A stretch of DNA of 40,840 nucleotides from Paracoccaceae bacterium (GTDB lineage Bacteria; Pseudomonadota; Alphaproteobacteria; Rhodobacterales; Rhodobacteraceae). Below are positions 1 to 6,546 of the stretch, piece after piece; positions within the stretch are counted from its first letter, which is position 1; each line of letters begins with the position of its first letter. A model generated the notes under the pieces. It ran no database searches and had not been told where the DNA came from. It saw only the letters and a program-made list of their open reading frames with translations. The stretch spans positions 1 to 40,840 of the forward strand of contig WOZM01000134.1 in the NCBI GenBank assembly GCA_011620265.1, given 5' to 3'. The position numbers and the translations under genes were made by a program.

Positions 1-6
1 ACAAGG

Positions 7-32
7 GTAAGGTGGGTTTCAACCCACCTTAC
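7..32. repeat. Palindromic intergenic repeat, copy A
   Basis: A perfect inverted repeat: 12-base arms GTAAGGTGGGTT and its complement around a 2-base centre. The same element occurs twice more at 29688-29752, so it is a dispersed family and not a chance hairpin. It would fold into a strong stem in either transcript direction, but no T-tract follows. Here it lies upstream of the GFA/GNAT gene, probably just downstream of a gene outside the window. It may act as a REP-like terminator or mRNA stabiliser; that role is inferred. Confidence 0.8.
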
Positions 33-98
33 CGCGACTCGGCTTGACCTCTCGCCGGCAAGACAGCCAAATCGGGCCTTGTGGCAACGGAGGCGAAG

Positions 99-950
99 AT
101 GGACGGCGGATCGGGGCACTGCCTGTGCGGGGACATCCGGTATCGGTTCGAGGGCGCGCCGAACTGGCAGGTGCATTGCCATTGCGAAAGCTGCCGCCGC
201 GCGACCGCCTCTCCGTTCACGAGCTTTCTCGGTGTCGGCAAGGATCGCTTTCGCTGGACCGGAAAGGTGCCCGCCACCCATGCCTCCTCGCCCGGCGTCG
301 CCCGCTCCTTCTGCCCGCGCTGCGGCACGCCGATGGCCTATGAAAGCGCCGCCCGCGCGCAGGAGATCGACCTCTACGCCGCGACACTCGACGCGCCGGC
401 CGCGTTTCGGCCCGAACGCCATGTCCACTGGAACGAGCACCTGCCCTGGATCGCCCTCGCCGACGGGCTGCCCGTGCAGTACACGCCGCGCCGCCTGACC
501 GGGGACGAGCCGATGGAGCCGATCCTGAACCTCGTCCGCGCCGCCTTCGCCTATATGGACGGGGTGGTCGATCCGCCCTCCTCCGTCCACCGGCTGACCG
601 GGGACGGGATCGCCCGCGCGGCGCGCGAGGGCGAGGTCTGGGTGCTCGAGGAAGCGGACCGCCCGCTCGCCTGCCTGTTCCTCACGCCGGAGCCGGACCG
701 GCTTTATATCGGCAAGCTCGCGGTGGCCGAGAGCCTCCGGCGCAGGGGCCTCGCCCGCCAGCTTCTGGCCCATGCCGAGGCGCGGGCCAAGGCACTCGGC
801 CTGCCGGTGCTGGAGATGCGGAGCCGGGTGGAACTGACCGGCAACCACGTTGCCTTCGAGGCGATGGGCTTCGCCCGCACCGGCACGACGGCGCATGAAG
901 GCTTCGACCGCCCGACCTCCGTCACCTTCGCCAAGCCTGTCGGGCCATGA
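99..950 (+). CDS. GFA-type zinc protein fused to GNAT acetyltransferase
   Basis: Two domains in one 283-residue chain. Residues about 5-120 form a GFA/CENP-V-type zinc domain, recognised by C-x-C-G (CLCGDIRY), the CHCESC motif and C-P-R-C-G-T; this family binds structural zinc and includes proteins once linked to glutathione-formaldehyde adducts. Residues about 145-280 are a GNAT N-acetyltransferase domain with the acetyl-CoA-binding motif RRRGLARQLL and a C-terminal AFEAMGF motif. I start at ATG 99 because GGAGG at 89-93 sits 5 bases upstream; GTG 81 is in frame but has no such site. The stop overlaps the next start (ATGA), so the two genes are probably translationally coupled. Substrates of both domains are unknown. 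Confidence 0.85.
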   Translation: MDGGSGHCLCGDIRYRFEGAPNWQVHCHCESCRRATASPFTSFLGVGKDRFRWTGKVPATHASSPGVARSFCPRCGTPMAYESAARAQEIDLYAATLDAPAAFRPERHVHWNEHLPWIALADGLPVQYTPRRLTGDEPMEPILNLVRAAFAYMDGVVDPPSSVHRLTGDGIARAAREGEVWVLEEADRPLACLFLTPEPDRLYIGKLAVAESLRRRGLARQLLAHAEARAKALGLPVLEMRSRVELTGNHVAFEAMGFARTGTTAHEGFDRPTSVTFAKPVGP

Positions 951-1732
951 GCGGGGCGGAACGGCGGGCCAGGGAACGGCTCGACCCCGGCCGGGCGGAG
1001 GCGCTCGCCGCCACGCTCGGCCGCGATTTCGATCCGGAGGCGGCGCTGATCCCCTTCGGACATCAGGTCTATTTCTGGACCGTCGCCACCCGTGACGCGC
1101 TCGGCCGCGACGGGCATCCGGCGACCGGCGGCTTCCTCCCCGATCTCGGGCTGAAGCGGCGGATGTGGGCCGGCGGCCGGCTGGCATTCGCCGCCCCGAT
1201 CGGAATCGGCAGGGAGGCGGAAAAGCGGGCCGTAATCGAGCGGACAGAGCGCAAGACCGGGCGGTCGGGTCCGCTCGCCTTCGTCACCGTCCGGCACGAG
1301 ATCCGCCAGGACGGGCGACTTTGCGTGACCGAATGGCAGGATCTCGTCTACCGCGCCGACCCTGTCCCCGGCGCTCCCGCCCCGCGGCCGCCGGACGCGC
1401 CCGCCCGCGCCGGCGAGGAGGAGCACCGCGTCTTCACGCCGACCGACCTCTTTCGCTATTCGGCGCTGACCTTCAACGGGCACCGCATCCATTACGACGC
1501 CGACTACGCGCGGCAGGTCGAGGGCTATGCGGGCCTTGTCGTGCACGGGCCGCTTCTGGCCCAGCATCTGGTGCTGATGGCCGAAGGCGCGCTCGGCGCG
1601 CTCCGGCACTTCCGCTTCCGCGCGACGGCGCCGCTGATCGCGGGCGAAAAGGCGCGGTTCTGCCGGGCGGGGACGCGGCTCTGGGTCGCGGGGGAGGACG
1701 GACGGCTGTGCATGGAGGCCGAGGCGGGCTGA
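947..1732 (+). CDS. Hotdog-fold (MaoC/FAS1-type) acyl-CoA dehydratase
   Basis: A 261-residue protein of the double-hotdog dehydratase group that includes HTD2-type dehydratases and mesaconyl-C4-CoA hydratase. The N-terminal half has the FAS1-like dehydratase pattern (LPDLGLKRRMWAGGRL). The C-terminal half has the MaoC-like segment FRYSALTFNGHRIHYD followed by VVHGPLLAQHL, which carries the usual hydratase His/Asp-type active-site region. It would hydrate or dehydrate a CoA-bound acyl chain in the cytoplasm; the substrate cannot be read from sequence. ATG 947 overlaps the upstream GFA/GNAT stop, suggesting one transcript. It converges on the FAD oxidoreductase gene 33 bases downstream. Confidence 0.82.
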   Translation: MSGAERRARERLDPGRAEALAATLGRDFDPEAALIPFGHQVYFWTVATRDALGRDGHPATGGFLPDLGLKRRMWAGGRLAFAAPIGIGREAEKRAVIERTERKTGRSGPLAFVTVRHEIRQDGRLCVTEWQDLVYRADPVPGAPAPRPPDAPARAGEEEHRVFTPTDLFRYSALTFNGHRIHYDADYARQVEGYAGLVVHGPLLAQHLVLMAEGALGALRHFRFRATAPLIAGEKARFCRAGTRLWVAGEDGRLCMEAEAG

Positions 1733-1765
1733 CGGCCCGGCCGAGATCGCGTGACCACGCCGGGA

Positions 1766-2836
1766 TCAGAGACTGTCCTCGACCCGGAAGCCGTCCGGGA
1801 TCGCGTCGCGGCCGTCGAGCACCAGATCGGCCATGACCGCCGCCACCTTCGGCGCCATGCCGAAGCCGATCTTGAAGCCGCCATTGGCGATGAACTGCCC
1901 GTCCCGCCCCGGCCAGGCCCCGAGCATCGGCGCCCGGCTTTTCGCGCGCGGCCGGACACCGGCCCAACGCTCGATCACGGCGGCATCGCGGAGCGCGGGA
2001 CAGAGCGACCGCGCGGTGGCGATCAACGCCTCGAGACGCTCATCCGTCCCGCCCGCCGTCTCGAACGCGCGCTCCGAGGTCGAGCCCGCCGCCACCGTCC
2101 CGTCATGATGCGGCACCACATGCAGCCCTCCCGCGAAAAGCTGCGGCCGGTCGCGCGCGGCGCAGGCGAAAAGCGCCGCCTGCCCCTTCACGCCCGCGCC
2201 GACCCTCCGGCCGAGATCCATGGACAGATCGGCCAGCCCCGCGACGCCCGTCGCCCAGACGACCACGCCTTCGCGTCTTCTGTTCGAAAATACCTCCGCC
2301 GGAGGCTCCGACACCGCCTCCTCGACCACGCCACCTTTCGCGCGGATCGCCGCCACCAGCGCCTTGGCCGCGGCGCGCGGATGCAGCCGGGCCGAGAGCG
2401 TGTCCTCGATCAGCCATCCCGTCGGACTGTAGGGCGCCCAGCCATCCGCCCGCGCCGGCACCACCCGCCAGTCCGCCCGCCCGCGCCAGAGTCCGGCCGC
2501 CCCGTCCGCCCGCTCTCCCGCCCGCGCCACCGCCGCCTCATCGGCGAGCGGTTGCAGCCGTCCAAGCCGGGCATAGCCGGGATCGACCCCCGACGCCTCC
2601 GCCACTTCGGCCCAGAACCCCGCGGCCATCAGCAGGCTGTCGAGCTGGAACGCCTTCTTCGGGTTCCAGTTCTCCGGCACATGCGGCGCCAGCGCGCCGA
2701 CGATTCCGCCCGAGGATCCCGCCCCGATCCGGTCGCGCTCGACCAGCCGGACGGCGGCGCCGCGGCGGGCGCATTCCCAGGCGATGCTCAGCCCGAAGAT
2801 GCCGCCGCCCATCACCGTCACATCCGCGATTGCCAT
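1766..2836 (-). CDS. FAD-dependent oxidoreductase, DAO family
   Basis: A 356-residue flavoprotein with an N-terminal Rossmann FAD motif (GGGIFGLS, residues 10-17, then a glutamate-ending beta strand LVERD) and the C-terminal DAO pattern RWAGVRPRAKSRAPMLG plus IANGGFKIGFGMAP, which closes over the flavin. The family oxidises amines or amino acids: D-amino acids, glycine, sarcosine, or the tRNA-bound carboxymethylaminomethyl group in the MnmC oxidase domain. The start at 2836 is the first Met before the Rossmann strand; an in-frame extension to 2887 would run into the mnmD leader. It is divergent from mnmD with 44 bases between. In enterobacterial MnmC these two activities are fused, so this could be a stand-alone MnmC(o)-like enzyme, though a ThiO/glycine-oxidase-like role fits equally well. 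Confidence 0.85.
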   Translation of the reverse strand: MAIADVTVMGGGIFGLSIAWECARRGAAVRLVERDRIGAGSSGGIVGALAPHVPENWNPKKAFQLDSLLMAAGFWAEVAEASGVDPGYARLGRLQPLADEAAVARAGERADGAAGLWRGRADWRVVPARADGWAPYSPTGWLIEDTLSARLHPRAAAKALVAAIRAKGGVVEEAVSEPPAEVFSNRRREGVVVWATGVAGLADLSMDLGRRVGAGVKGQAALFACAARDRPQLFAGGLHVVPHHDGTVAAGSTSERAFETAGGTDERLEALIATARSLCPALRDAAVIERWAGVRPRAKSRAPMLGAWPGRDGQFIANGGFKIGFGMAPKVAAVMADLVLDGRDAIPDGFRVEDSL

Positions 2837-2880
2837 CGGCCCCGCCCTTCGCCTATCTGCCCCCCGAAGGGGTAAGCCAG

Positions 2881-3567
2881 ATGGCAACGAAGGGCCAGAG
2901 CGAGCGGGTTCTGTGGGGCGAGACCGGGGTGCCGGTCTCCGCCCTCTTCGACGATCCGTATTTCTCGCTCGCCGACGGGCTGGCCGAGACGCGGCACGTC
3001 TTCCTTGACGGCAACGGCCTGCCCGGCCGCTTCCGCCCCGGGTTCCGCATCGCCGAACTGGGTTTCGGCACCGGGCTCAACCTCCTCGCCACGTGCGCCG
3101 CCTGGGCGGGGGCGGGCATCGCGGGCCGGCTCAGCTACACGAGTTTCGAGGCCTTCCCGATGCCCGCCGCCGACATGGGCCGCGCGCTCGCGGCCTTCCC
3201 CGAGGCGGCCGCGCTGGGCGCACCGCTCCTCGCCGCCTGGGCGGCGGGCGCGCGCCGCTTCGCGCTCGGCCCGGTCGAGGTCGAGATCGTGACGGGCGAC
3301 GCGCGCGGGACGCTGCCGCGCTGGGCCAGCGTTGCCGACGCCTGGTATCTCGACGGCTTCTCGCCGGCGAAGAACCCCGAGCTCTGGTCGGAGGACCTCA
3401 TGGCCGAGGTCGCCCGCCACACCGCCCCGGGCGGCAGCTTCGCCACCTACTCGGCGGCGGGCTTCGTCCGCAGGGGCTTGGCATCGGCGGGATTTCAGGT
3501 AGAGCGGGCGAAGGGCTACGGCCAGAAGCGGCACATGAGCCGCGGCATCCTCGGCGAGGCGCGATGA
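2881..3567 (+). CDS. mnmD: tRNA 5-methylaminomethyl-2-thiouridine methyltransferase
   Basis: A 228-residue SAM-dependent methyltransferase of the MnmD family, which makes the last methylation in mnm5s2U at the wobble position of tRNA. The SAM motif ELGFGTGLN is at residues 59-67, and the family signature WYLDGFSPAKNPELW, with the catalytic-site Asp158, is at 155-169. The C-terminal segment FATYSAAGFVRRGL is also typical. This is the free-standing form without the oxidase domain of E. coli MnmC. Start ATG 2881 has GAAGGGG 8 bases upstream. The stop overlaps the following EamA gene by 4 bases (ATGA). Confidence 0.93.
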   Translation: MATKGQSERVLWGETGVPVSALFDDPYFSLADGLAETRHVFLDGNGLPGRFRPGFRIAELGFGTGLNLLATCAAWAGAGIAGRLSYTSFEAFPMPAADMGRALAAFPEAAALGAPLLAAWAAGARRFALGPVEVEIVTGDARGTLPRWASVADAWYLDGFSPAKNPELWSEDLMAEVARHTAPGGSFATYSAAGFVRRGLASAGFQVERAKGYGQKRHMSRGILGEAR

Positions 3568-4442
3568 CCGACCAGAATTTCCGCCTCGGCGCGATGCTGA
3601 TGATCGCCACGAGCTTCGTCTTCGCGATGCAGGACGGCATCTCGCGCCACCTCGCCAGCGAATACAACGTCTACATGGTGGTGATGATCCGCTACTGGTT
3701 CTTCGCCGCCTTCGTGATGGCGGTGGCCGCGCGCAAGGGCGGCGGGCTCCGCGCGGCGGTGAAGACGCGCTATCCGGCGATCCAGATCTTCCGCGGCGTC
3801 CTCCTCGCCGCCGAGATCTGCGTGATGGTGACGGCCTTCACCATCCTCGGCCTCGTCGAAAGCCACGCGGTCTTCACCTGCTACCCCCTGCTGGTCGCCG
3901 CCCTCTCCGGTCCGGTCCTCGGCGAGAAGGTCGGCTGGCGGCGCTGGGCGGCGATCGGGGTCGGCTTCCTCGGTGTGCTCATCATCCTCGAACCCGGCTA
4001 CCGGGTGTTTTCGCCCGCCGCCCTGATCCCGCTGGTCGCGGCCTTGATGTTCGCGCTTTACGGCCTCCTGACCCGATATGTCGCGCGCGGCGACCGCTCG
4101 GCGGTCAGCTTCTTCTGGACCGGAATCAGCGGCGCGGTGGTCATGACCGCGGTCGGGCTCTTCCACTGGGAACCGATGACGGGGCCGGACTGGGTCTGGA
4201 TGGCGGTCCTCTGCTGCACGGCGGCTACTGGCCACTGGCTGATGATCCGGGCGCTTGAAGTGGCCGAGGCGAGCGCGATCCAGCCCTTCGCCTACCTGCA
4301 GCTCGTCTTCGCCTCCGCGCTCGGAATGTTCGTCTTCGGCGAGGTGCTGGAGCCGAACGTCGCCATCGGCGCCGTCGTCGTCGTGGCGGCGGGGCTCTTC
4401 ACGCTCTGGCGGGCGCGGAAGGCGGCGGCCTGGACCCCATGA
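3564..4442 (+). CDS. DMT superfamily (EamA) transporter
   Basis: A 292-residue inner-membrane protein with about ten hydrophobic helices arranged as two EamA repeats (first about residues 8-140, second about 150-285). The first helix reads MLMIATSFVFAMQDGISRHLA, and the second repeat ends with PFAYLQLVFASALGMFVFGE, the usual loop and helix of drug/metabolite exporters. It likely exports a small metabolite or amino acid; the substrate is unknown. The start overlaps the mnmD stop as ATGA, so it is probably co-translated. The gene ends directly before the IS110 remnant, and its C-terminus appears intact. Confidence 0.9.
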   Translation: MTDQNFRLGAMLMIATSFVFAMQDGISRHLASEYNVYMVVMIRYWFFAAFVMAVAARKGGGLRAAVKTRYPAIQIFRGVLLAAEICVMVTAFTILGLVESHAVFTCYPLLVAALSGPVLGEKVGWRRWAAIGVGFLGVLIILEPGYRVFSPAALIPLVAALMFALYGLLTRYVARGDRSAVSFFWTGISGAVVMTAVGLFHWEPMTGPDWVWMAVLCCTAATGHWLMIRALEVAEASAIQPFAYLQLVFASALGMFVFGEVLEPNVAIGAVVVVAAGLFTLWRARKAAAWTP

Positions 4443-4560
4443 TCGCGTTGCGATCTGACCGGGTCTGTGGCCTCTCCCGCGGCATTCCCGGTTCGAGGGT
4501 TGCGTCGGATTGGCTGGCGCCGTGCCTCGAGAATGGGGGGAGAGACCATATGCAGACAGC
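4443..4560. other. Non-coding stretch before the IS110 remnant
   Basis: I see no gene here. The stretch sits between the EamA stop and the IS110-like ATG, with a purine-rich GGGGGGAGAGACC block at 4535-4547 acting as a plausible ribosome site for the transposase start. In IS110-group elements the 5' non-coding end encodes the bridge RNA, so this may be a decayed left end. I cannot identify a bridge RNA fold or the element boundary by eye. Confidence 0.35.
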
Positions 4561-4665
4561 ATGTTCCTTGGGCTTGATGTCCACAAGGCGACGCTCCCGA
4601 TTGCAGTTGCGCGGGTCGAACGGGGCGGCGAGGTCCGCCACGTCCTCGGACACTACCCAAGGCAA
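4561..4665 (+). pseudogene. IS110-family transposase, N-terminal remnant
   Basis: The first codons from ATG 4561 read MFLGLDVHKATLPIAVARVE, followed by GGEVRHVLGHYP. This is the start of the DEDD RuvC-like domain of IS110-family transposases, with the first catalytic Asp in GLDVHK. Similarity stops after about 35 residues, and the frame then runs antisense through galU, so the rest of the transposase, including the DDE/DEDD acidic residues and the C-terminal Transposase_20 domain, is missing. It marks a past insertion at the left boundary of the galU-glucan-ABC block. A chance match is unlikely given the motif and its position at a start codon. Confidence 0.7.
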
Positions 4666-4685
4666 GTTCCGCTGGCGGAGCCGTC

Positions 4686-5609
4686 TCACGGGATGACGCA
4701 GGGAGAGGCAATCGGTTCGCCCGGCATGGGGCGTGGGTACATCGCCTTGAACCGGACGGGACCGGATCCGTTGCCGGCATCCTGGTCCCTCCGGTTCTTC
4801 ACAACGGCCTGGCGCGCCAGTCCGGCTTCCATCAACCCATCGTGGCTGCCACAATCAAAGCGCCTTCCGGAAAAGCGGAAGGCGGTGAGCGTGACGGAAC
4901 CGGCGTCGTGCGCGATCGCGTCAGTGAGTTGCAGTTCGTTGCCAGCGCCGGGTCGGGTCGCCGCAAGGGTCGGGAAAATGACCGGATCAAGAATGTACCG
5001 GCCAACGGCTGCAAGTCGGGACGGAGCCTGGCCCACCGGCGGCTTTTCGACCATCCCGCTCACCGGCACGGAGCGCCCGTGGCCCGAATTCTTCAGCGAA
5101 AAGATGCCATAACACTGCGTTTCGGCCTCACCGACCTCCATCGCGGCGATCATGTGGCCGCCGGCATAGGCTTCGGTCATTTCCGCGAGACACGATTCGC
5201 CCATGATGATGTCATCGGGCAAAATAACCGCAATGGGTCCGGGCAAGACCAGGTCGCGGCAGCAGAGGATCGCATGGCCCAGGCCGAGCGGCTGGCTCTG
5301 GTTGACAAAGACGACCTCCATCGACGGCGAAAACTTGAGATCGGAAAGAACATCCGCAAGACCATGCTTTCCGCTGCTTCTGTCGGTGCAGGGATATTCC
5401 GACTCGATGTAGGACCGGATTGCGGCTTTGGACGGATGTGTCACGATCACCACGCGCTCTACTCTGGCGGCAATGGCTTCATCCAGGGCAAACTGCAGAA
5501 CGGGTCGATCATAAACGGCCAGCAGTTCTTTCGGCGTCGCCTTCGTTGCGGGAAGGAGACGGGTTCCTTGGCCTGCCGCAGGTATCAGCACCGTTCTGAT
5601 CTTCTTCAT
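4686..5609 (-). CDS. galU: UTP-glucose-1-phosphate uridylyltransferase
   Basis: A 307-residue nucleotidyltransferase that makes UDP-glucose from UTP and glucose-1-phosphate in the cytoplasm. Residues 10-30 carry the GalU nucleotide-binding signature (AAGQGTRLLPATKATPKEL). Later come VVFVNQSQPLGLGHAI (uridine/sugar site), LPDDII (metal Asp) and SGMVEKP. Start ATG 5609 has GGAG 8 bases upstream; GTG 5618 is in frame but would overlap that site. It is divergent from the cyclic glucan synthase operon, whose substrate is UDP-glucose, so supply of that polymer is its probable local job. The minus strand has GGAAC-N16-CGTT at 5650-5674, about 41 bases upstream of the start. Confidence 0.93.
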   Translation of the reverse strand: MKKIRTVLIPAAGQGTRLLPATKATPKELLAVYDRPVLQFALDEAIAARVERVVIVTHPSKAAIRSYIESEYPCTDRSSGKHGLADVLSDLKFSPSMEVVFVNQSQPLGLGHAILCCRDLVLPGPIAVILPDDIIMGESCLAEMTEAYAGGHMIAAMEVGEAETQCYGIFSLKNSGHGRSVPVSGMVEKPPVGQAPSRLAAVGRYILDPVIFPTLAATRPGAGNELQLTDAIAHDAGSVTLTAFRFSGRRFDCGSHDGLMEAGLARQAVVKNRRDQDAGNGSGPVRFKAMYPRPMPGEPIASPCVIP

Positions 5610-5649
5610 CGGGGTCACTCCATTCTCGCCAAGCCGGCGTGCAAAAGGA

Positions 5650-5674
5650 AACGCGGAAACTCAAGCAAAGTTCC
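5650..5674 (-). promoter_or_regulatory. EcfG-type promoter candidate for galU
   Basis: On the minus strand, GGAAC (complement at 5670-5674) is followed after exactly 16 bases by CGTT (complement at 5650-5653). This is the GGAAC-N16/17-CGTT form recognised by EcfG, the general stress sigma factor of alphaproteobacteria. It would start transcription about 30-35 bases before the galU ATG. A matching element on the other strand faces the glucan synthase operon. Confidence 0.5.
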
Positions 5675-5746
5675 CGCCTGTCAGAGACGGCGCGAACCCG
5701 CCGCGAATGCGCGTCGGAGTATCAGGAGCATGAACCAAAGACATGG

Positions 5747-5766
5747 CGGGCCTGAAAGCAGGCCCG
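5747..5766. other. GC-rich hairpin between the divergent promoters
   Basis: CGGGCCTG and its exact complement CAGGCCCG flank a 4-base AAAG loop. There is no T-tract, so it is not a typical intrinsic terminator. It lies between the two outward-facing promoter candidates. The rest of 5610-6066 holds no gene I can support; it is locally AT-rich around 5790-5850. Confidence 0.5.
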
Positions 5767-5945
5767 GCGCTGCGCGAATTTCCGTCAGCCGATCACCATT
5801 CATCTATGTAGTCGTAGCACAAAACGCTACCCTTCCATCGAAAATTGATGCATGGTTTCCGCAATTGCTTTCGGCCCCTGCCGACATCGCGGCAACCCAC
5901 CGACATCTGATTTGTGTGAGGGTCTGGCGGAAGTCGGGCCTTCTC

Positions 5946-5970
5946 GGAACTCATTCGAACCCCGAACGTT
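5946..5970 (+). promoter_or_regulatory. EcfG-type promoter candidate for glucan synthase operon
   Basis: GGAAC at 5946-5950 and CGTT at 5967-5970 are separated by exactly 16 bases, matching the alphaproteobacterial general-stress (EcfG) promoter form. It faces the ORF at 6067 and the glucan synthase, with a leader of about 90 bases. A TTGACA at 5970-5975 overlaps the element, but I see no good -10 box at a sigma70 distance. Confidence 0.5.
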
Positions 5971-6066
5971 TGACACATAGGTTCCAGCGTAACTGCTGGC
6001 CGAAATGCGCACGACTGATTGCGCAGATCTTCGGTCGGCGTCGTTCAGTCATGAAAGGAGCGCGAC

Positions 6067-6546
6067 ATGGTCGAAGGACTACGTCCGCCGAAAGGCGATA
6101 TCACCCTTCACCTTGGCCCAGCAATCGACAAGCCGCGGGACAAACCCGGCGCCGCTCCGAGCGGGAAAGATCCGGGCGCCGGCAGCATATCCGGGGTTGG
6201 AGAGGAAATCCGTGCCGTGCCCTTCAATGCGAGCCGCGCAACCGCGGGAGGGTCAGGCCCGAAACGGCCTTTGAATCCATTCAAGCTCCATGTCCGTGAC
6301 GTCCGTGCGCATGAGGGCGACTTCAGCGCCGTTGACCGGAGCAGCAGGCCATCCGAATGCAAGCCCTCCGACCGCAAGACTCACCGCATCGGATGGGAGC
6401 AGATCGAGCTCAAATGGGCTGCGATGACCAGTCGGGTTCAGTGCGGCCCGTCTCTGCGCGCCAAGGCGCCACCTTGCCGCCCGCTATCGGAAGGGCAGCC
6501 TGAGTCGACCGATGCCGCCAAGCCCAAAGCGCCGCCGGTCAGGTGA
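6067..6546 (+). CDS. Hypothetical 159-residue protein upstream of glucan synthase
   Basis: I do not recognise this protein. It is rich in Pro, Gly, Lys, Arg and Ser, has no membrane segment or signal peptide, and looks largely disordered, with a Pro/Ala/Lys C-terminus. Two points support translation: AGGAG at 6056-6060 lies 6 bases before ATG 6067, and its stop overlaps the GTG of the glucan synthase (GTGA at 6543-6546), an arrangement expected for coupled translation. Against it, third-position GC is lower than in neighbouring genes and the composition is unusual. It may be a small accessory or regulatory protein, or only a leader ORF. Confidence 0.4.
   Translation: MVEGLRPPKGDITLHLGPAIDKPRDKPGAAPSGKDPGAGSISGVGEEIRAVPFNASRATAGGSGPKRPLNPFKLHVRDVRAHEGDFSAVDRSSRPSECKPSDRKTHRIGWEQIELKWAAMTSRVQCGPSLRAKAPPCRPLSEGQPESTDAAKPKAPPVR

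Noticed and set aside
4443-4560. Copy of the tRNA-Ala 3' end as a left attachment site
   Set aside because: GGTTCGAGG at 4490-4498 resembles a T-loop, but it does not extend to a match with the tRNA end.
5970-5975. TTGACA as a sigma70 -35 box for the glucan operon
   Set aside because: No acceptable -10 box at 16-18 bases; the overlapping GGAAC-N16-CGTT fits better.
4842-6299. A 485-codon plus-strand frame
   Set aside because: It runs antisense through galU and across its promoter region; composition and lack of a start site argue against it.
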